Below, in pieces: positions 58,873 through 64,000 of a DNA stretch of 64,000 nucleotides. This DNA comes from Ridgeia piscesae (Eukaryota; Annelida; Polychaeta; Sabellida; Siboglinidae). Each line of letters opens with the position of its first letter. Positions within the stretch are counted from its first letter, which is position 1. The stretch is from positions 251,821 through 315,820 of the forward strand of contig JAODUO010000883.1 in NCBI GenBank assembly GCA_025642075.2, in the 5' to 3' direction. A program made the translations under genes and the position numbers. Under the pieces are notes generated by a model. That model worked only from the letters and a program-made list of their open reading frames with translations. It did no database searches and was not told where the DNA came from.

Positions 58873-61800
58873 AACTACCATGATACTTCTTATAGTGACA
58901 CTCGAGGAAAGCAAAAAATTTTTTGTTCGAAAAGCTTGTCTAAACACCCCATCAGTCCAATCATTTGAAGAAAAAGTCGATAAATTGTGGAAAATCATCC
59001 AATAAAAATGTATTTACTGCACCACGTCTATATCACCTTTAGACGCATGCGCACAATCTCAAAACAATGCTCAAACAGAACAACAGAACAGAGAATACCT
59101 AATAAGCAAAATATAATACAATGACAGTGTAAGAACGTAAGAAAAGATCAATTAAACCCAGTACAGGTTACATTGATCGGCTCTCATTTGATCGACTTAA
59201 TATTCAATTTAATGTATATTATATCGATTAAACGACACCATCTTATCGTATATCACAGTGTCAAAGTAAATATTTACGCACGTACAACACCATATCCGTC
59301 TCAAATAAAATACTCAGCTGACAAAAATCCGTTTATGTCAAGAGATGAACTGACTGCCTTGAATAATATCCGACGAAGCTAGATGAATAATCCAATTGTC
59401 AGTTGCATTTAATTCCGTCTTCTTTGTACCAATTGTTAAATGGATATGCTCAAAAATTAAATTGATGCCAACCTTATTTACATTCCATTTGTGAGGTGTG
59501 TAACAGTCTAAAATGATGCATACTAAAAGGCGGACCACGACATGGCAGACGGCGCTGAAACGGCGGACCACATTCACACAAATGTTTGCGTGCGTTGTAA
59601 TAATTTCTGTTTTTACGGTATTCTTGTGATGTGATTAGTATTTCACTAATAACATACATGTAATAAGCAAATTTAACTACAGTAATTACAAGTTAGCATA
59701 TACATGTTTGAAAAGCGAAATACAAATCTTGCTCCTTCTGCATACATAACATTTATATAATAAATCTTAACATGCATATGTCTGCATATGGCCTACATTT
59801 ATATTAATATGTTTAATTTTATTACATTTATATTAATATTTTTATGTTATTAAATTTATATTCAAATAGCTTTTTATTATTACATTTATATTACTTTTTA
59901 TATTTTTTATTTTATAATAATATTTTATGTTATCAATTTGTTTATAAGTATGCCTCTAGGTCATATCTGTGTTATAATTTAAGTTAATATAATTTTAATG
60001 CGGGTGATAAAATAAATGTGACTGTAAGAAGTAACATATAGGTATTAGTGAGCGTCGGTATTAGTACTAACTAGGCCTACAACGTACACTTGTGAAGAGG
60101 TAATGTCCATCAACATTCAAAAGTCCTCACCAAAGGCCGACAGCCAATAACAAGTGTTACTATCCTATGAAACATATACCGTTAGGCGCGTTTTACATCT
60201 AAGCAGCTAGGCCCCAAAAACAACGTCCACAAACTCAGTGAAGCTTTTTTAAATCCTTTGGGCAATAACATGAACTGACCAACCCTTTAAAAAATATGCG
60301 GAGAGTAATCAGTAAATCACATTTATGCCCTTTCCGGTAGATCAAATCATGAACATCGACGGCTGAAGCCTACGATTTCTTATCTGCCAGTGACTCGGTC
60401 ATATTCAGTAACATGTATTAGTAACTGTGAACACGAGTTAGGCAGTCATTCATATACAATTTAAATAAACTGATGCAACGCCGCCGTCTACGTATCTGTT
60501 TTCGACTGAGCATACTCATATAATTACTCATAATGAGTACAATAACTAATCCGACAGGGCTGAAAGCCTAGAGTACTTGTACTGTCTTTGCATAATCTTG
60601 ACGTGCAATATTGAGATTGCAACCATATGCAGAACCTGTTTATATCTAATCGAATTGATCCTGACTCGAATACATTTAAATATGGCATGACCGTCAATGT
60701 GAAGTATACAAGAATTAGACATTATGATTTACCGTCGATGGAAACTCATGTGTGGGGTGTAATGTGCAAAATTGGATTTTAAAATCATCTAAGCTCGCCT
60801 CACGAGACTGCTAATCTTCACATTGTTAAATGATACATCGTATACATTCCGTCAATATGAAGCATAAAAGTCTCGATTGTCTTATAATCGATGATGCGTT
60901 CATTGAAAATCCTGTGAATGATGTTGATTTGTGAATATTCTCTACTGACCAGCATACGACTGCGTACTAAAGATAAAACAATGCTGTGCATTCGGTCAAA
61001 TAAAGTGAAAGGATGATTTAAACAAGCGTTCCAGCAAAACATACAAACAAATCCATGTTCGTCCAATGCTGATACGCAACTAAGTCTCGTTGCCTATTAA
61101 CCTAATGACGTCGTGAATTTGTGGAACCTATTTAAACAACATATAAATTTATTTCTAAGATTTTATAAATACAAATAACACCATTGATTAGTAATTTGAT
61201 GTTATTACGATCGCACGCGCAAATAACAACAACAAGTTTGTACACATGGAATAAAGATCGGTATCTTGCAATATCGCATTTCATTCGATCGATTTCACCT
61301 ACAATGTCACGTATGACTTATTTAGTGGTGGCAAGAAATCACCCCTTTTGCAGGAATGATATTGCGCCTTTTAAAATGTTTTTCATGTTTGCGACTATTT
61401 TTATTTTGAAACAATGATATGAACAAGAAACTAAAGAAAGCTAACATTACATATACATGTAATAGTTGCAGAATAATTGAATCAGATAAATATTTATGAT
61501 CGTCATGGACAAGAGGAAGAATAAAACGACGAAACAATTAGCTATGTGAGTGTCTGCAAGAGTTATTTTTATATTAACCAGTGTCAGTGACCAGTTACTT
61601 GAGTTGAGACGTAGAGTCTTGACTACTCGTCTCAAGATTCATGCTCACAGTCTCGATAAAAGGTTAAAGAAAGCTGACACAAGAGGCAGGAAGAGAATTA
61701 TATTCACAAATGACGAAATAAAAAATATAATGTTTACTTGCAATGCAGATGCCATAAATACTGGATCGAGTATACCTAGTATTAGAAACTGGCAAAACCA

Positions 61801-62821
61801 CATTACATTTAATGAGTTTTAAAAGTGTTCACAATTTGGATCGTTCACCCAAAAAAAGTATTAGAAAATGGCAAAACCACATTACATTTAATGAGTTTTA
61901 AAAGTGTTCACAATTTGGATCGATCATCGTTCACCAAAATGTAAAGAAAGCATTAAAAGTGCTATTTGGGTCATTCCGTGTGAACGCAACCAATGGGGTT
62001 GCTGTCATCTCTTAGATTTTTTAATATATCAGTATGGTGAAAGCCGGAAGTAGAAATCAAAATTGGAGTTTATAATTCCATATTCAAATGTCATATTTAT
62101 TGCTCTGATATAACATTTATGTATATCAATGAATTATAAAATCTTAATATTTCAATCAATGTTTGAAAACTTCATATCCGAGCAATTTATTTACAAATTG
62201 GGGCACCCACACGTATGCCATTTTTGTTGTGAATGAAGCTCGAAGATATTGAGATTTATTTGAGTTATAGGAATGAACTTACACAGAAAAATTAATTAAA
62301 TATTTTTTTTTTAATAACATACCATCTTTGCATATGTATAGATTCATAATTAAGGCAATCAGACCTGCCATATTTCTCAGTTGGCACATTTATATGTTTA
62401 AATACCAAATATGTACGTTGGACTTTTAATTTTGCTACATAGTCAGAAAGCCCTTCGCAAGTGATATTTTGAATAATCATGATGTTTATCACTTACTACA
62501 CTGTATTTATGCTAATTGTAGACATGCAATCTCATTGAGCATCACACTTGACGACAGGCTAAAGAGTTGACAGTGAAATGTGAATAAAATTATTTATTTT
62601 TAACAGCTGTTAAAAACATCTAGTCACCAAATTCAACCTGCCATAACTTGAGACTATTTAAGAAGCTCAAATTTTGACTTGCTATCTTACACAGGCTCTC
62701 ACCACACTGATCTATTCAAAAATCTAAAAGTGACAGCAACCAATTTCTGGAATTTGTTATTGCGTTCATGAGTAATATGTTTTAGCAAAACAAAATGCAC
62801 CTATTCAGGATTTGGCATAAA

Positions 62822-62852
<31 letters not shown>

Positions 62853-64000
62853 TAAGGCTTACATATGAGTAATAGTAAAGTTCTCCAATATTGCCTTATG
62901 AAAAAATGTGTCTGTGCAGAATTTAGAAATTTTGACGCTTATAATTAGAATCTTTTAACATCACCGGTTAAAAAAAAAAAAAAAATCTACAGTGTATTTC
63001 AATAATTTATGGGTTGACTAGGTCAGACACAAATTAATTTAAATGTGAACACTACTGCTTTGCAATATTCACATTTAAATGTGGACACTACATGAAATAC
63101 TAATGGCAAAAGTTTCATTTTAATATGGTGACCCCAAGATCCCCACCTCAGACGAATGTAGAAAAAATCAATTTCTATGAATCTCAGAAAAATTAGCATG
63201 TTGGTGTACAACACAATGACAAGTGGGTACGGAGACCTCAATTGGTTTATACCAAGCAACAACATGTATACTTTTATAGTCAATCTCAACTTTTCAAACT
63301 GCACAAAGATTTACAAATAAAATATATAATATATAAAAAATAAATATTTTACAAGATCATTGTAGTATGTTAAATATTGGAATATAAGATTTTAACTTGT
63401 ATTATATTTAACCACTTCATATTAAGATTACTTGGATTTGCAGAAAGCTTGGAATAGTACGGAAGCGTACAAGTGGTTCCTTGGCCAGCAAAACACACAA
63501 CTTTAAACGTACAGGTAAATACACATTATACAACTTGTAGGAGCAAGTTTCTTGTGGTCTGTTCATTTTCATTTCCATCCTAAAACACCAGTGTCATATT
63601 TAAATTACAGTCTATACAATAAATGTGATTCATATTGTATTGTCTCAAGTGTAACTGTAAGCCTACTATGGTAAAGGTTTACACAGAGTAACTTTTTACA
63701 GCATTTTTATTTACTCTCTTGGGTGCTATAAATCACCCTATTATATTATATTATGATACTTTCCTATATGTATATATCAACCATTAATCAGTGATATCTC
63801 ATAAATGTAACAGTAAGTGTAAATGTTCAGGTATATGTTGCCAGACTGCATGTATTCTGAATGAGATCTTCTGGTGTCTCAGGGCAGATATTCTGCTATC
63901 TAGTGGTGTTGGACTTTGAGTCGACATTTGGAAGATCTCGGAACATTCCCAAAAAATGTTGTCATTGAATTTTGTTGTTGTTGAAAGTTTAAATTTTAAA
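58873..64000. repeat. Right arm of the giant inverted repeat (patchily corrupted)
   Basis: Long identical blocks alternate with patches full of 1-6 base deletions and substitutions relative to the left arm, most evident in GC/CpG-rich stretches (for example 60180-60300, 60480-60700, 60850-61020 and 61260-61320). The arm continues past the end of the window. Confidence 0.88.
63444..63970 (+). pseudogene. Second, damaged copy of the ERI2-like exons
   Basis: Exon A is repeated exactly at 63444-63514. Exon B starts correctly at 63883 after GTGTCTCAG but diverges after GACTTTGAGTCGACA: bases are lost in the TGTTGGGAAGATCGTCGG stretch, and the end of the exon with its GTAAGT donor is replaced by CCCAAAAAATG. 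It is non-functional as written; the damage matches the general pattern of the right arm. Confidence 0.8.

Overview
The window is a piece of an intron-rich, AT-rich animal nuclear genome. Spliceosomal GT-AG genes, tRNA-derived SINE-like heads, RTE- and CR1/L2-like retrotransposon debris and hAT-type MITEs are all visible. An invertebrate, probably a mollusc or another lophotrochozoan, fits best, but the species cannot be fixed from sequence alone. There are no bacterial operons, CRISPR arrays, rRNA genes or intact tRNA genes. Three genes could be assembled exon by exon with consistent reading phase, plus a fragment of a fourth.

(1) 2081-20889 (+): the last 12 coding exons (TM3 to the C terminus) of an SLC6 sodium/chloride-coupled transporter related to the glycine/amino-acid branch; its first exons lie upstream of the window. 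(2) 46962-24079 (-): the complete 16-exon coding sequence (813 aa) of KIFAP3/KAP3, the armadillo-repeat subunit of heterotrimeric kinesin-II. It runs tail-to-tail with SLC6. (3) 47423-49076 (+): complete two-exon NTMT1, the protein N-terminal methyltransferase (219 aa), head-to-head with KIFAP3 across about 460 bp. (4) 53722-53203 (-): two early exons of an ERI2-like DEDDh exonuclease. A second, damaged copy lies at 63444-63970 (+).

The most unusual property is that roughly 30% of the window is minisatellite. Many arrays are not randomly placed: the repeat unit contains a real splice junction of the adjacent exon (acceptor plus first exon bases, or last exon bases plus donor). At least eleven junctions in SLC6 and KIFAP3 carry such arrays, each with its own unit (about 22 to 75 bp) and with 2 to about 73 copies. 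They range from a fresh two-copy duplication to decayed arrays. The genuine exon is always the array-terminal copy, so all spare splice sites lie in the intron.

From about 53.1 kb to the window end the sequence is a giant inverted repeat with a 30-bp spacer at 58843-58872. The right arm matches the left in long identical stretches broken by patches dense in small deletions. That pattern suggests a fold-back read or assembly artefact at least as much as a real palindrome. Nested in the arms are TIR elements and the ERI2-like exons.

Coordinates of exons were read by hand from splice signals and phase. Array copy numbers and boundaries are approximate.
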